Source of the DNA: Bacteroidota bacterium
GTDB taxonomy: Bacteria; Bacteroidota; Bacteroidia; AKYH767-A; OLB10
Assembly: GCA_016717725.1 (NCBI GenBank)
Contig: JADKFA010000004.1
Coordinates: forward strand, 62,001-126,000
Direction: 5' to 3'
Length of the DNA: 64,000 nt
The notes beneath the pieces were generated by a model that did no database searches, was not told where the DNA came from, and was given only the letters and a program-made list of their open reading frames with translations. Of this stretch, positions 8,830 through 18,198 are shown in pieces. Positions within the stretch are counted from its first letter, which is position 1. The number at the start of each line of letters is the position of its first letter. A program made the translations under genes and the position numbers.

Positions 8830-8952
8830 GTGAAAGTAAAGAAAACTGATAAACAATTTAAAAAAGTCATGATTGCAATTACAGCATGGCTGTTGGTGCT
8901 TTCACTCCTATATATTGTTTATGTAAAACTAAAAATACTATTAAACTATTAA
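8830..8952 (+). CDS. 40-residue single-helix membrane peptide in the kdp cluster
   Basis: A GTG-started reading frame of 40 codons. A basic N-terminus (MKVKKTDKQFKKVM) is followed by one hydrophobic helix (IAITAWLLVLSLLYIVYV) and a short basic end, giving a clear inside-positive membrane topology. The next micro-ORF begins 3 bases later. The tight packing with the following 27-residue ORF, kdpF and kdpA supports a real gene in the same operon. Possibly a small accessory subunit of the Kdp complex; function unknown. Confidence 0.5.
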   Translation: MKVKKTDKQFKKVMIAITAWLLVLSLLYIVYVKLKILLNY

Positions 8953-8955
8953 ACC

Positions 8956-9039
8956 ATGATGACTTTAACACTTTTAATTAGCGGGCTTGTTTGCTTTGCC
9001 CTCTTTAATAAAGCAATTAACTTTTTTGATAAAATCTAA
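8956..9039 (+). CDS. 27-residue membrane micropeptide upstream of kdpF
   Basis: Reading frame MMTLTLLISGLVCFALFNKA followed by INFFDKI, with a single hydrophobic helix. It starts 3 bases after the previous micro-ORF and ends 4 bases before kdpF. Its size and composition are KdpF-like, so it could be a second KdpF-type stabilising peptide. No homology can be claimed from so short a sequence. Confidence 0.5.
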   Translation: MMTLTLLISGLVCFALFNKAINFFDKI

Positions 9040-9043
9040 AAAC

Positions 9044-9121
9044 ATGACAGCATTATTCATTATCGCAATTGCAGTATTCGGCTATATCTGTTACGTATTG
9101 CTTCGCCCTGAAAAATTCTAA
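9044..9121 (+). CDS. kdpF: KdpF, small subunit of the K+-transporting ATPase
   Basis: 25 residues: a single membrane helix (TALFIIAIAVFGYICYVLL) ending in RPEKF. The short polar end with a conserved Arg-Pro-Glu and the position 4 bases before kdpA are typical of KdpF, which stabilises the KdpABC complex in the cytoplasmic membrane. Confidence 0.82.
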   Translation: MTALFIIAIAVFGYICYVLLRPEKF

Positions 9122-9125
9122 ATCT

Positions 9126-10826
9126 ATGAACACAGAAATACTTGGAGTAATCCTAATGTACGTAATGGTAATTGCATTGGCTATTCCACTTGGTCGATAC
9201 ATCGGCAAAATTTTCAATTACGAAAATACTTGGCTCGATAAAATATTCAATCCATTGGATAAGCTGTTTTTTAAACTCAGTGGAATTGATCCAACCGTAG
9301 AAATGAACTGGAAGCAGCATTTAACCGCATTACTAACTATTAATGCTATCTGGTTTATTATATCCATGCTGGTACTTACTAATATGAGTTGGCTACCTTT
9401 AAATCCAGACGCCAATCCATCCATGAGCGGTGATCTTGCATTTAATACTTCTGTAAGTTTTGTTACCAACACAAACTTACAACATTACTCAGGAGAAAGT
9501 GGTCTATCTTATTTAGGTCAACTTATTCTAATGCTTTGGCAATTTATAAGTGCGGGAACAGGTATTGCCATCTGCGCAGTAGTTTTCATTGCTATGAAGG
9601 AAAGAACGGCAACTACTCTTGGTAATTTCTATAGTTTGTTTGTTCGTAGCTGCACACGGATATTACTTCCTATTGCTTTTGTTGTAGCCATCATTTTAGT
9701 GTTCAATGGTTCTCCCATGACTTTTGAAGGTAAAGATACGATGGTAACACTTCAGGGCGATACGGTTCAGGTAAGTCGCGGACCTGTTGCGGCATTTGTC
9801 GCACCAAAACAAATTGGAACGAATGGAGGTGGTTTTTATGGTCCTAACTCAACACATCCTTTAGAGAATCCAAATTATCTAACAAATATTATTGAAACCG
9901 TTTCTATTTCACTAATTCCTATTGCTATGGTTTTTGCGATGGGTTATGTGTTGCGTAGAAGAAAATTAGCTTGGACTATATATGGAGTCATGACACTTGG
10001 TTTTCTGCTTTTAGTAATTCCATCTATAATGAATGAAATGAATGGAAATCCTGCCATTGAAAAAATGGGAATTGCACAATCTTATGGAAGTATGGAAGGA
10101 AAAGAAATTCGTTTTGGTTCCGCTGCATCGGCATACTGGGCTATTAAAACAACATGTACATCCAATGGTTCGGTGAATGCCATGCACGATAGCATGACGC
10201 CTCTCACTGGAATGTTTACCATGTTAGGTATGATGATAAATTCCTTTTATGGTGGTGTAGGTGTTGGCTTTTTAAATTTTTACATCTTCATTATTCTTGC
10301 AGTATTCGTGAGCGGATTAATGGTGGGAAGAACTCCTGAATTTCTTGGAAAAAAGATTGAAGCAAAAGAAATGAAAATTGCCATGGTAATCGCTTTACTT
10401 CATCCCCTTTTAATTCTTGCTGGTACCGCTATTTCAAGTTTCTTGTATGCTGGGAATCCAGCCGAATATGCAGGATGGTTAGCGAATCCAGGAAATCATG
10501 GATTTAGTGAAATGTTGTATGAATTTAGCTCATCAAGTGCAAACAATGGAAGTGGCTTTGAAGGCTTAGGCGACAACACACCTTTCTGGAATATAGCTTG
10601 CGGAATAGTGATGCTATTGGCAAGGTACTTACCTATTATTGGTCCGGTTGCGATTGCAGGAATTTTAGCAAGTAAAAAGTACATTCCCGAAAGCAACGGC
10701 ACATTAAAAACAGATACCTCCACCTTTGGCTTGATGGTATTTGCAGTGATCGCTATTGTAGCTGCCTTGTCCTTCTTCCCAGCGCTAACACTAGGACCAA
10801 TCGCTGAATACTTTTCATTGTATTGA
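9126..10826 (+). CDS. kdpA: KdpA, potassium-binding channel subunit of the Kdp ATPase
   Basis: 566 residues from the ATG at 9126 (E. coli KdpA is 557). An in-frame extension upstream to 9069 overlaps kdpF and is not used. KdpA is a 10-helix relative of K+ channels that selects K+ for the pump. Characteristic segments include the first filter region around FNTSVSFVTNTNLQHYSGE, the GTNGGGFYGPNSTHPLENP block, and later FSSSSANNGSGFEGLGDN. It works with KdpB, KdpC and KdpF in high-affinity K+ uptake. Confidence 0.96.
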   Translation: MNTEILGVILMYVMVIALAIPLGRYIGKIFNYENTWLDKIFNPLDKLFFKLSGIDPTVEMNWKQHLTALLTINAIWFIISMLVLTNMSWLPLNPDANPSMSGDLAFNTSVSFVTNTNLQHYSGESGLSYLGQLILMLWQFISAGTGIAICAVVFIAMKERTATTLGNFYSLFVRSCTRILLPIAFVVAIILVFNGSPMTFEGKDTMVTLQGDTVQVSRGPVAAFVAPKQIGTNGGGFYGPNSTHPLENPNYLTNIIETVSISLIPIAMVFAMGYVLRRRKLAWTIYGVMTLGFLLLVIPSIMNEMNGNPAIEKMGIAQSYGSMEGKEIRFGSAASAYWAIKTTCTSNGSVNAMHDSMTPLTGMFTMLGMMINSFYGGVGVGFLNFYIFIILAVFVSGLMVGRTPEFLGKKIEAKEMKIAMVIALLHPLLILAGTAISSFLYAGNPAEYAGWLANPGNHGFSEMLYEFSSSSANNGSGFEGLGDNTPFWNIACGIVMLLARYLPIIGPVAIAGILASKKYIPESNGTLKTDTSTFGLMVFAVIAIVAALSFFPALTLGPIAEYFSLY

Positions 10827-10848
10827 TAAATTTTAAAAAATAAATGTA

Positions 10849-12903
10849 ATGACTAAAAATACATCCTTGTTTCAAAAAGATTTAATGCTAGAAGCATTTA
10901 AACAATCTTTTGTGAAACTCAATCCGAAAATAATGTTTCGTAATCCTGTAATGTTTACGGTAGAAATTGGAACTGCCATTATGTTTGCCGTTTGTCTGTG
11001 GACGTTAGCTGGCGAAACTTCACAAGGAAGCTTTGCATATAACCTAACTGTTTTCATTATTCTATTACTAACACTTCTCTTTGCCAATTTTGCGGAAGCT
11101 ATTGCCGAAGCAAGAGGAAAAGCACAAGCTGATAGTTTACGAAAAACTAGAGAGGAGACACCAGCAAAAAAAATAACGGTAAAAGGAAACAATAGTTCTC
11201 ATGAAGTTAAAATTATTCCTTCTTCAAAACTAATTAAAGGAGATTTGTTTTTTTGTGAGGCAGGCGACATCATTCCTACTGATGGAGAAATCATCGAAGG
11301 TCTTGCAACTATTGATGAGTCTGCCATTACCGGCGAGAGTGCTCCAGTGATTCGTGAAGCAGGTGGTGATAAAAGTTCAGTAACTGGTGGTACAAAAGTG
11401 CTGAGCGATCGAATCACGGTGCAAGTTACTACAGAGCCTGGTGAAAGTTTTTTAGACAAAATGATTGCATTAGTAGAAGGTGCCAGTCGACAAAAAACAC
11501 CTAATGAAATTGCATTAACCATTCTTCTAGCAGGATTCACATTGGTGTTTATTATTGTTACAGTAACACTAAAACCGTTTGCCGATTATGCAAACACTCC
11601 GATTACTATAGCCGCTTTCATCTCATTATTTGTTTGCTTGATACCGACTACGATTGGTGGATTGCTTTCAGCCATTGGAATTGCAGGAATGGATAGAGCT
11701 TTAAGAGCCAATGTAATTACCAAATCGGGCAAGGCTGTAGAAACAGCAGGAGATATTGATGTATTGCTTCTTGATAAAACAGGAACCATAACCATTGGAA
11801 ATAGAAAAGCTACACATTTTTATCATGCGGATGGAGTTACCGAAAAAGCATTTATGGAGAGTTGTGTATTGGCTTCACTTGCGGATGAAACACCAGAAGG
11901 AAAATCAATTATTGATTTAGCAAAAGAAAAAGGAGCAAAAACTAAATCTAATGATTCCTTATTAAACGATGCAAAATTTATCAAATTCACGGCAGAAACA
12001 CGATCTAGCGGCATTGATTTAAAAAATGGAATTAGAATTAGAAAAGGGGCCGCTGATACTATTCGTAAAAATGCAGAAAAAGCAGGACATGATTACTCCT
12101 CTGGTATTGATAAAATTGTGAATGGAATTTCAGCAAATGGAGGTACGCCTTTAGTAGTTTCTGAAAACGAAAAAGTAGTTGGTGTCATCGAACTACAAGA
12201 TATTATTAAGCCTGGGATCCAGGAACGCTTTGATCGTTTGCGGAAGATGGGAATTAAAACGGTAATGGTAACGGGTGATAATCCATTAACAGCAAAATTC
12301 ATTGCAGAGAAAGCGGGAGTGGATGATTTTATAGCCGAGGCTAAGCCCGAAGATAAAATGAATTACATCAAGAAAGAACAGTCAGCAGGTAGATTAGTAG
12401 CTATGATGGGAGATGGAACGAATGATGCTCCTGCATTGGCACAAGCCGATGTTGGTGTAGCCATGAATAGTGGTACACAAGCAGCCAAAGAAGCTGGCAA
12501 TATGGTCGATCTGGATAATGATCCAACAAAATTAATTGAGATCGTAGAAATTGGAAAGCAGCTACTCATGACACGAGGAACGCTAACGACCTTTAGCATT
12601 GCTAATGATGTCGCGAAATATTTTGCCATTATTCCTGCCTTATTTATTGTTGCTATTCCTGCTCTGCAAGGATTAAACATTATGAACTTACATAGTCCAG
12701 AAAGTGCTATACTTTCTGCAATAATATTTAATGCTCTCATTATTCCATTTCTAATTCCCTTAGCATTAAAAGGTGTTGCATACAAACCCATTGGCGCAAG
12801 TGCTTTGCTTCGCAGAAATTTATTTATCTATGGTTTAGGCGGTGTAATTGTTCCCTTCATTGGCATCAAATTAATTGATCTATTCGTATCAGTATTCATC
12901 TAA
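10849..12903 (+). CDS. kdpB: KdpB, P-type ATPase subunit of the Kdp K+ pump
   Basis: 684 residues, normal length. The phosphorylation site is Asp309 in LLLDKTGTITIGN. Other P-type ATPase signatures are the TGES actuator motif (AITGESAPVIREAGGD), MVTGDNPLTAKFIAEKAGV, and the hinge MMGDGTNDAPALAQADVGVA. Seven or so membrane helices are visible. It hydrolyses ATP to drive K+ uptake through KdpA. It starts 22 bases after kdpA and ends 14 bases before kdpC. Confidence 0.97.
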   Translation: MTKNTSLFQKDLMLEAFKQSFVKLNPKIMFRNPVMFTVEIGTAIMFAVCLWTLAGETSQGSFAYNLTVFIILLLTLLFANFAEAIAEARGKAQADSLRKTREETPAKKITVKGNNSSHEVKIIPSSKLIKGDLFFCEAGDIIPTDGEIIEGLATIDESAITGESAPVIREAGGDKSSVTGGTKVLSDRITVQVTTEPGESFLDKMIALVEGASRQKTPNEIALTILLAGFTLVFIIVTVTLKPFADYANTPITIAAFISLFVCLIPTTIGGLLSAIGIAGMDRALRANVITKSGKAVETAGDIDVLLLDKTGTITIGNRKATHFYHADGVTEKAFMESCVLASLADETPEGKSIIDLAKEKGAKTKSNDSLLNDAKFIKFTAETRSSGIDLKNGIRIRKGAADTIRKNAEKAGHDYSSGIDKIVNGISANGGTPLVVSENEKVVGVIELQDIIKPGIQERFDRLRKMGIKTVMVTGDNPLTAKFIAEKAGVDDFIAEAKPEDKMNYIKKEQSAGRLVAMMGDGTNDAPALAQADVGVAMNSGTQAAKEAGNMVDLDNDPTKLIEIVEIGKQLLMTRGTLTTFSIANDVAKYFAIIPALFIVAIPALQGLNIMNLHSPESAILSAIIFNALIIPFLIPLALKGVAYKPIGASALLRRNLFIYGLGGVIVPFIGIKLIDLFVSVFI

Positions 12904-12917
12904 AAAAAATAAACATT

Positions 12918-13478
12918 ATGAAATCAAATATATTTCCAGCCATTAAACTGACATTTGTTTGTCTTGTCTTCTTTATGGGCATATACACACTGGCCGTTTA
13001 CGGTATCGCTCAATTTGCACCCAACCAGGGCAAAGGTGAAATCATAAGTTCTAACGGCAATACTTATTATAGTAATGTTGGGCAATCGTTTACAGATGAT
13101 AAATATTTTATCTCTAGGCCTTCTGCTGTTGGGTATAATGCTGCAGGTTCAGGTGGTAGCAATAAAGGTCCAAGCAATCCCGATTATTTAGCCGAAGTTC
13201 AAGCAAGGATTGATACTTTTTTGATTCACAATCCTGGTATTGATAAATCAGAAATTCCATCTGATTTGGTTACAGCAAGCGGAAGTGGATTGGATCCCAA
13301 CCTATCTGTGCAAGCTGCAAAAGTGCAAGTAAAGCGAATTGCAAAAATCAGAGGTCTTGCTGAAGGGAACGTCCTCCAACTCATTGTGTCAAATACAGAA
13401 CAACCGTTGTTTGGTCTTTTCGGAACAGAAAAAATAAATTTATTGAAACTTAATATCGCATTAGATAAACTTAAATAA
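12918..13478 (+). CDS. kdpC: KdpC, assembly/affinity subunit of the Kdp K+ pump
   Basis: 186 residues, usual length. One N-terminal membrane helix is followed by a periplasmic domain with the family pattern FISRPSAVGYNAAGSGGSN and later SDLVTASGSGLDPNLSVQAA. KdpC contacts KdpA/KdpB and raises K+ and ATP affinity. It sits within the compact kdpFABC unit. Confidence 0.96.
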   Translation: MKSNIFPAIKLTFVCLVFFMGIYTLAVYGIAQFAPNQGKGEIISSNGNTYYSNVGQSFTDDKYFISRPSAVGYNAAGSGGSNKGPSNPDYLAEVQARIDTFLIHNPGIDKSEIPSDLVTASGSGLDPNLSVQAAKVQVKRIAKIRGLAEGNVLQLIVSNTEQPLFGLFGTEKINLLKLNIALDKLK

Positions 13479-13486
13479 CAACAAAA

Positions 13487-14566
13487 ATGAAAACAACAAT
13501 TTTATTGAGTGCATTCGCCTTAGGTATATCTAATTTGAATGCACAAGAAACAACAAAAACAAATCCATTAACTATTTCAGGTTATGTGGAAGCTTATTAT
13601 AGTTATGATTTTGGGAATCCTGGGAATCATGAACGTCCAACTTTCTTTTATTCCTTTAACCGACACAATGAAGCTAATTTGAATATGGGATTTGTAAAAG
13701 CTAATTACACATCCGATAAAGTAAGAGGAAACATTGCTTTAATGGCTGGAACCTATCCACAATATAATTTAGCAGGAGAACAAGGCATGCTAAAAAATAT
13801 TTTTGAAGCCAATGTTGGCTTTAAAATTTCAAAAAATAAAAACATTTGGATAGATGCAGGTGTAATGCCTTCTCACATTGGTTTCGAAAGTGCTATTGGG
13901 AAAGATTGTTGGAACTTAACGAGAAGTCTTTTAGCTGAAAACTCTCCTTACTATGAATCTGGGATTAAATTAGGTTATACTTCAACTGACCAAAAAATTT
14001 ACCTTGCAGCGATGTATTTAAATGGTTGGCAAAGAATTCAACGAATTCCGGGAAATCAAACCCCTGCATTCGGAACTCAACTGACATACAAACCCAATTC
14101 AAAAGTAACATTGAATTGGAGTACCTTTGGAGGTAATGATCTTCCAGATAGCTTGAGACAGTATCGAATATTTAACAACTTTTATGGGCAGTTTCAATTA
14201 ACTGAAAAATTTGGAGTAACCGCAGGCTTTGATGTAGGTATGCAACAAATGCAAAAGGATACCAATGCTTACCATAATTGGTATAGTCCTGTAATCATTT
14301 TACAGTACAAGCTAACCGACAAAATTCGAATCTCTGCTCGAGGTGAATACTATTCGGACGAAAAGGGTGTAATTATTGTCACTGGAACAACCCATGGATT
14401 CAAAACATTAGGATATTCGTTAAATTTGGACTGCGTCATTCAAGACAATGTTTTATGGCGCATAGAAGCAAGAGGTCTTACTAGTGAAGATAAAATATTT
14501 ATTCTGGATAATAGTCCATCTAACCAAAACTATTTTATTACTTCAGCGCTAGCAATTTCCTTTTAA
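13487..14566 (+). CDS. Kdp-associated outer-membrane porin
   Basis: 359 residues with an N-terminal signal peptide (MKTTILLSAFALGISNLNAQ). The rest has the alternating pattern of a beta-barrel, e.g. TISGYVEAYYSYDF near the mature start and a C-terminal ITSALAISF ending in the aromatic residue typical of barrel proteins. It starts 9 bases after kdpC and ends 11 bases before kdpD, so it is likely co-transcribed. A porin in this position would let K+ enter the periplasm; this role is inferred from context. Confidence 0.75.
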   Translation: MKTTILLSAFALGISNLNAQETTKTNPLTISGYVEAYYSYDFGNPGNHERPTFFYSFNRHNEANLNMGFVKANYTSDKVRGNIALMAGTYPQYNLAGEQGMLKNIFEANVGFKISKNKNIWIDAGVMPSHIGFESAIGKDCWNLTRSLLAENSPYYESGIKLGYTSTDQKIYLAAMYLNGWQRIQRIPGNQTPAFGTQLTYKPNSKVTLNWSTFGGNDLPDSLRQYRIFNNFYGQFQLTEKFGVTAGFDVGMQQMQKDTNAYHNWYSPVIILQYKLTDKIRISARGEYYSDEKGVIIVTGTTHGFKTLGYSLNLDCVIQDNVLWRIEARGLTSEDKIFILDNSPSNQNYFITSALAISF

Positions 14567-14576
14567 GAAAAAATAA

Positions 14577-15700
14577 ATGGAAGAGACCAGAAAATCGGCA
14601 CAAGATTTTCTCGACCTGATTCAAAAATCAAGACGAGGTAAGTTTAAAATTTATATTGGCATGAGTGCCGGTGTAGGAAAAACTTACCGTATGTTACAGG
14701 AAGCACAAACACTTTTGCGCAATGGCATTGATGTTAAAATTGGATATATTGAAACGCATAACAGAAAAGAAACACATGAATTATTAGAAGGACTTCCGTT
14801 AATTCCTCGTAGAACTATTTTCTATAAAGGAAAAGAGTTGGAAGAAATGGATGTGCTGGCTATAATTAGTTTAAGACCAGAAGTAGTAATAGTTGATGAA
14901 TTAGCGCATACTAACATCGAAGGAAGTAAAAACGAAAAACGCTGGCAGGATGTAAATGAAATATTGAACGCAGGAATCAATGTGATAAGTGCCGTTAATA
15001 TCCAGCACATCGAAAGTCTCAACGAAGAAATCAAAAAAATTACTGGTGTAGAAGTAAAAGAAAGAGTGCCAGATAAAGTAATCGCCATGGCTGATGAAGT
15101 GGTGAACATCGATTTAACAGCCGAAGAACTCATTACCCGTTTAAAAGAGGGGAAAATCTATCAGGCAGAAAAATTGAAACAGCGCTTAAGAACTTCTTTA
15201 AGTCAGAACACATTTTACAACTTCGAGAGTTGGCATTAAAAGAAGTATCAACACAAGTCCTGCGAAAAATTGAAACTGAAATTCCAAAAAATATCGCTTT
15301 ACGACAAGATCGCTTTTTAGCTTGCATCAGTAGTAATGACAAAACAGCAAAAACCATCATACGAAAAACCGCTCGTCTCGCCAATTACTATAATAGCAAG
15401 TGGTTTGTTCTCTATGTACAAACTCCCGATGAAAGCGCAGATAAAATTGCTTTGGATAAACAACGGCACCTAATTAACAATTATAAACTCGCCACCGAAC
15501 TAGGCGCCGAAATAATAAAAAAGGAAAGTAAAAATATTGCAAAAGCCATTTCAGAAATAGCAGAAGAAAGAGAAATCACAACGATTTGTATTGGGAAACC
15601 CAATTTTAATCTATTTACATTTATATTAGCTACCAATACATTCAATCAATTATTGAATAAGTTAAAATCACTGGACATTGATATCGTTATACTATCATGA
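14577..15700 (+). pseudogene. kdpD: kdpD sensor (nucleotide-binding KdpD + Usp), one-base frameshift
   Basis: Two overlapping frames (14577-15239 and about 15173-15700) together encode one KdpD of about 374 residues. The N-terminal part has the Walker-A-like GMSAGVGKTYRM and VVIVDELAHTN. After the break the family block ALKNFFKSEHILQLRELALK resumes, then a universal-stress-protein-like domain. The break lies in a run of five A at 15169-15173; one extra A restores a continuous product. There is no kinase domain, which lies in the next gene. It overlaps that gene by 4 bases (ATGA). As read, the protein would be cut at residue 220. Confidence 0.85.
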
Positions 15701-17424
15701 AGATAAAAGTTAAACTCACCTTAGGTGTTGGCCTACTCTTTTTATTTATAATTCTGCTTTCTGTACTTGGAACAATGTACATTAATGCATTAAACAAGGA
15801 TACACAGAATATTTTAGTGGCAAATTATAATACACTGGATTATTCTCGTAATATGCTAAGAGCATTAGATGAAGACATCACTAACCCCCATAGTGCAACT
15901 AAGTTTTCTGCCAACCTCACAAAACAGCAAATGAATATTACAGAAATTGGTGAGAAGGAGTTAACGGATAAGTTATTTCAAGATTTTAGTATATTAAAGA
16001 ATAAACCAACCGATAGCTTGCTTTATGTTTCCATTCGAAAGGATCTAACAGATATTATGCTTTTAAATATGCAGGCCATTCAACGTAAAAGCGATGTAGC
16101 CAAGCAAACAGCTACTAAAGCTACTTGGTGGATTGGATTAACGGGTGCATTCTGCTTTATGATTGCTTTTGTACTCCTCATTAATTTACCTGGAAATATT
16201 GCTAACCCAATTAAAGTATTAACAGAAAGCATTAAACAAATTGCAGAAAAGAATTATGATAAGAGGGTTCACTTTGAAAGCCATAACGAATTTGGAGAAT
16301 TGGCCCAAGCATTTAATGTAATGGCAAAAAAACTTGAAGAATACAATAGCAGTAGTCTCTCTAAAATTATGTTTCAGAAAAAACGTATAGAAACATTAAT
16401 AAATAATCTTCACGACCCAATCATAGGTCTTGATGAAAAAAATATGATATTATTTGCCAATGATGGTGCACTCAAAATTTTAGGAGTAAAGACTGAGGAC
16501 CTAACCGGAAAACTTGCACAGGACATTGCGGTGAGAAATGATTTAATGCGTTCACTTGTTCAGGAGTTAATGGCTAAAGAAAACAAACATGATAAAAACC
16601 CATTAAAAATATATGCAGATAACAAGGAAAGTTATTTTGAAAAAGAAATTATACCTATTTCAATTATTCCAACCGGTGAAAAGGAGCAGAAGCATATTGG
16701 GCACTTTATTGTACTGAGAAATATAACCCCTTTTAAAGAATTAGATTTTGCAAAAACCAATTTCATTGCAACAATTTCTCATGAACTTAAAACGCCTATT
16801 TCTGCAATTAAAGCAAGTTTGCAATTGTTGGAAAATAAAGGAACGGGAATACTCAATGAGGAACAAAAACAACTTACAGAGAGCATAAAAGAGGATAGTA
16901 ATCGTTTGCTAAAAATAACAAGTGAACTCCTTAATTTATCCCAAGTGGAAACAGGAAACATTCAATTAAATATCCAACCAAGTGATCCATCTCAAATTTT
17001 GCAATATGCATTGGAAGCAGTAAGGATTCCTGCCGAACAAAAAAGTATCACCTTAAATGTTTCAGCTGATGAAAATTTGCCTCCAATAAAAGCAGATTCT
17101 GAAAAAGCAGCTTGGGTATTAATTAACTTACTTACCAACGCCATACGCTATTCACCTGAAAAAAGTCAAGTCATCATTAAAATAAAAAATGAAACAGATA
17201 ATGTTTTGTTTTCTGTAAAGGATTTTGGGCAAGGCATCGAATCAAAATATAAAGACAAAATTTTTATGCGCTACTTTCAAGTACCAGGTAGCAGTAGGTC
17301 GGGGACTGGCTTAGGCTTAGCTATTAGTAAAGAGTTTATTGAAGCTCAAGGTGGGCAAATCTCGGTTGAAAGCGAACTAGGAGAAGGGAGTACATTTACT
17401 CTGATGCTGAATAAAGTTAGTTAA
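15697..17424 (+). CDS. HAMP-domain sensor histidine kinase of the Kdp locus
   Basis: 575 residues. An N-terminal membrane helix (about 7-30), a periplasmic sensor of about 110 residues and a second helix (about 143-163) lead into a HAMP domain, then a PAS-like region, HisKA with His362 in TISHELKTPISAIKA, and HATPase_c with LINLLTNAIRYSPE and GTGLGLAIS. It probably carries out the kinase step that in E. coli is fused to KdpD, signalling to the sigma-54 regulator upstream. Start ATG overlaps the kdpD stop. Confidence 0.9.
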   Translation: MKIKVKLTLGVGLLFLFIILLSVLGTMYINALNKDTQNILVANYNTLDYSRNMLRALDEDITNPHSATKFSANLTKQQMNITEIGEKELTDKLFQDFSILKNKPTDSLLYVSIRKDLTDIMLLNMQAIQRKSDVAKQTATKATWWIGLTGAFCFMIAFVLLINLPGNIANPIKVLTESIKQIAEKNYDKRVHFESHNEFGELAQAFNVMAKKLEEYNSSSLSKIMFQKKRIETLINNLHDPIIGLDEKNMILFANDGALKILGVKTEDLTGKLAQDIAVRNDLMRSLVQELMAKENKHDKNPLKIYADNKESYFEKEIIPISIIPTGEKEQKHIGHFIVLRNITPFKELDFAKTNFIATISHELKTPISAIKASLQLLENKGTGILNEEQKQLTESIKEDSNRLLKITSELLNLSQVETGNIQLNIQPSDPSQILQYALEAVRIPAEQKSITLNVSADENLPPIKADSEKAAWVLINLLTNAIRYSPEKSQVIIKIKNETDNVLFSVKDFGQGIESKYKDKIFMRYFQVPGSSRSGTGLGLAISKEFIEAQGGQISVESELGEGSTFTLMLNKVS

Positions 17425-17799
17425 CAATTTTACCCGCATGTATTTTTTTATTTGACCATTTCGAGAATGATGGATTGCTTTGTAGAAATCTATCAAATGT
17501 CATCTAGTTTCTAAATTTAATTGATAATTCCTTCTTTTAAAACCTCTTAAATCAAGTCTTCATTACTAATTTGCTAAATCTTATTTTATATGGATAAGAT
17601 AAATTTGAATTCTCTTTCTAATTAATTTACAATTTATTGATTAAAATAATCCTCTAGTTATATTTATCATAATAAGCGGGGAATGATAAAAAAGACATGT
17701 GAATGATGTAATTATTTTTAATAATTGTGTAAAGACTTTATACGAAAATATGCTCTACTTTGCATCGTAATAATTCAGTTACATTTAAATTTAAGTAAC
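17425..17799 (+). other. Non-coding gap after the Kdp locus
   Basis: About 375 very AT-rich bases with no supported gene on either strand. The only recognisable element is the -7 box at 17756-17762 belonging to the next gene. Confidence 0.5.
17756..17762 (+). promoter_or_regulatory. Bacteroidota -7 box (TACTTTG)
   Basis: TACTTTG fits TAnnTTTG and lies 38 bases before the ATG at 17800. No good -33 element is seen at the usual 19-21 base spacing. Confidence 0.4.
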
Positions 17800-18132
17800 A
17801 TGGACAAAAATAAAAAAGACAATAGTCATCAACCAATCGATGGCATGTTAAAAGAAAAAACTAATCAGGATTATAACAAACAAAAACCAAATCCAAAAGA
17901 TCCCATCCAAAACAAAAAGCACCAAATTGGAGAAGAGGATGAAGAGGAGAACCAACGCAGAGAAATTACTGCAAATATTGGTGACAATATAGGTGATAAC
18001 AGAAACACAGACGATGATGAAAGCGATGATTCTATTGACCAAGTAACTAACAACAATCGCGATGAAGAATCAGATTCATTTCGCAGTGAAAATAGAACAG
18101 AAAAACAAAGTGCTACTAAAGGCAGATTGTAA
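17800..18132 (+). CDS. 110-residue highly charged, disordered protein
   Basis: 110 residues from the ATG at 17800; the in-frame upstream extension crosses the promoter and is unlikely. The sequence is almost devoid of hydrophobic residues. It is rich in Lys, Asn, Asp, Glu and Gln with acidic runs (IGEEDEEENQ, DDDESDDS) and so is predicted to be unfolded. Such hydrophilic small proteins are often stress-induced in Bacteroidota, but I recognise no family. A strong terminator follows 12 bases later, so it is a single-gene unit. Confidence 0.68.
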   Translation: MDKNKKDNSHQPIDGMLKEKTNQDYNKQKPNPKDPIQNKKHQIGEEDEEENQRREITANIGDNIGDNRNTDDDESDDSIDQVTNNNRDEESDSFRSENRTEKQSATKGRL

Positions 18133-18143
18133 ATATAAATTAA

Positions 18144-18171
18144 CAAACCTTCTATTAGAACAGAAGGTTTG
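18144..18171 (+). terminator. Intrinsic terminator
   Basis: CAAACCTTCT (18144-18153) pairs perfectly with AGAAGGTTTG (18162-18171) around an 8-base loop, followed by CTTTATTTCTT. Lies just after the disordered-protein gene. Confidence 0.75.
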
Positions 18172-18198
18172 CTTTATTTCTTATAAACCAATCCCAGT

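Noticed and set aside
8759..8830. 23-codon frame (MMNLIEQLNENHK...) before the 40-residue peptide
   Set aside because: It has no hydrophobic helix or recognisable feature, and overlaps the previous stop. Too weak to annotate.
8148..9125. Sigma-54 promoter (-24/-12) for kdp
   Set aside because: No TGGCAC-N5-TTGC type sequence with GG-N10-GC spacing was found by eye upstream of 8400 or kdpA.
15165..15180. Programmed -1 frameshift in kdpD
   Set aside because: The sequence GAA AAA TTG does not form a classical X XXY YYZ slippery heptamer, and no stimulatory pseudoknot is evident. The A5 run is also short for transcriptional slippage.
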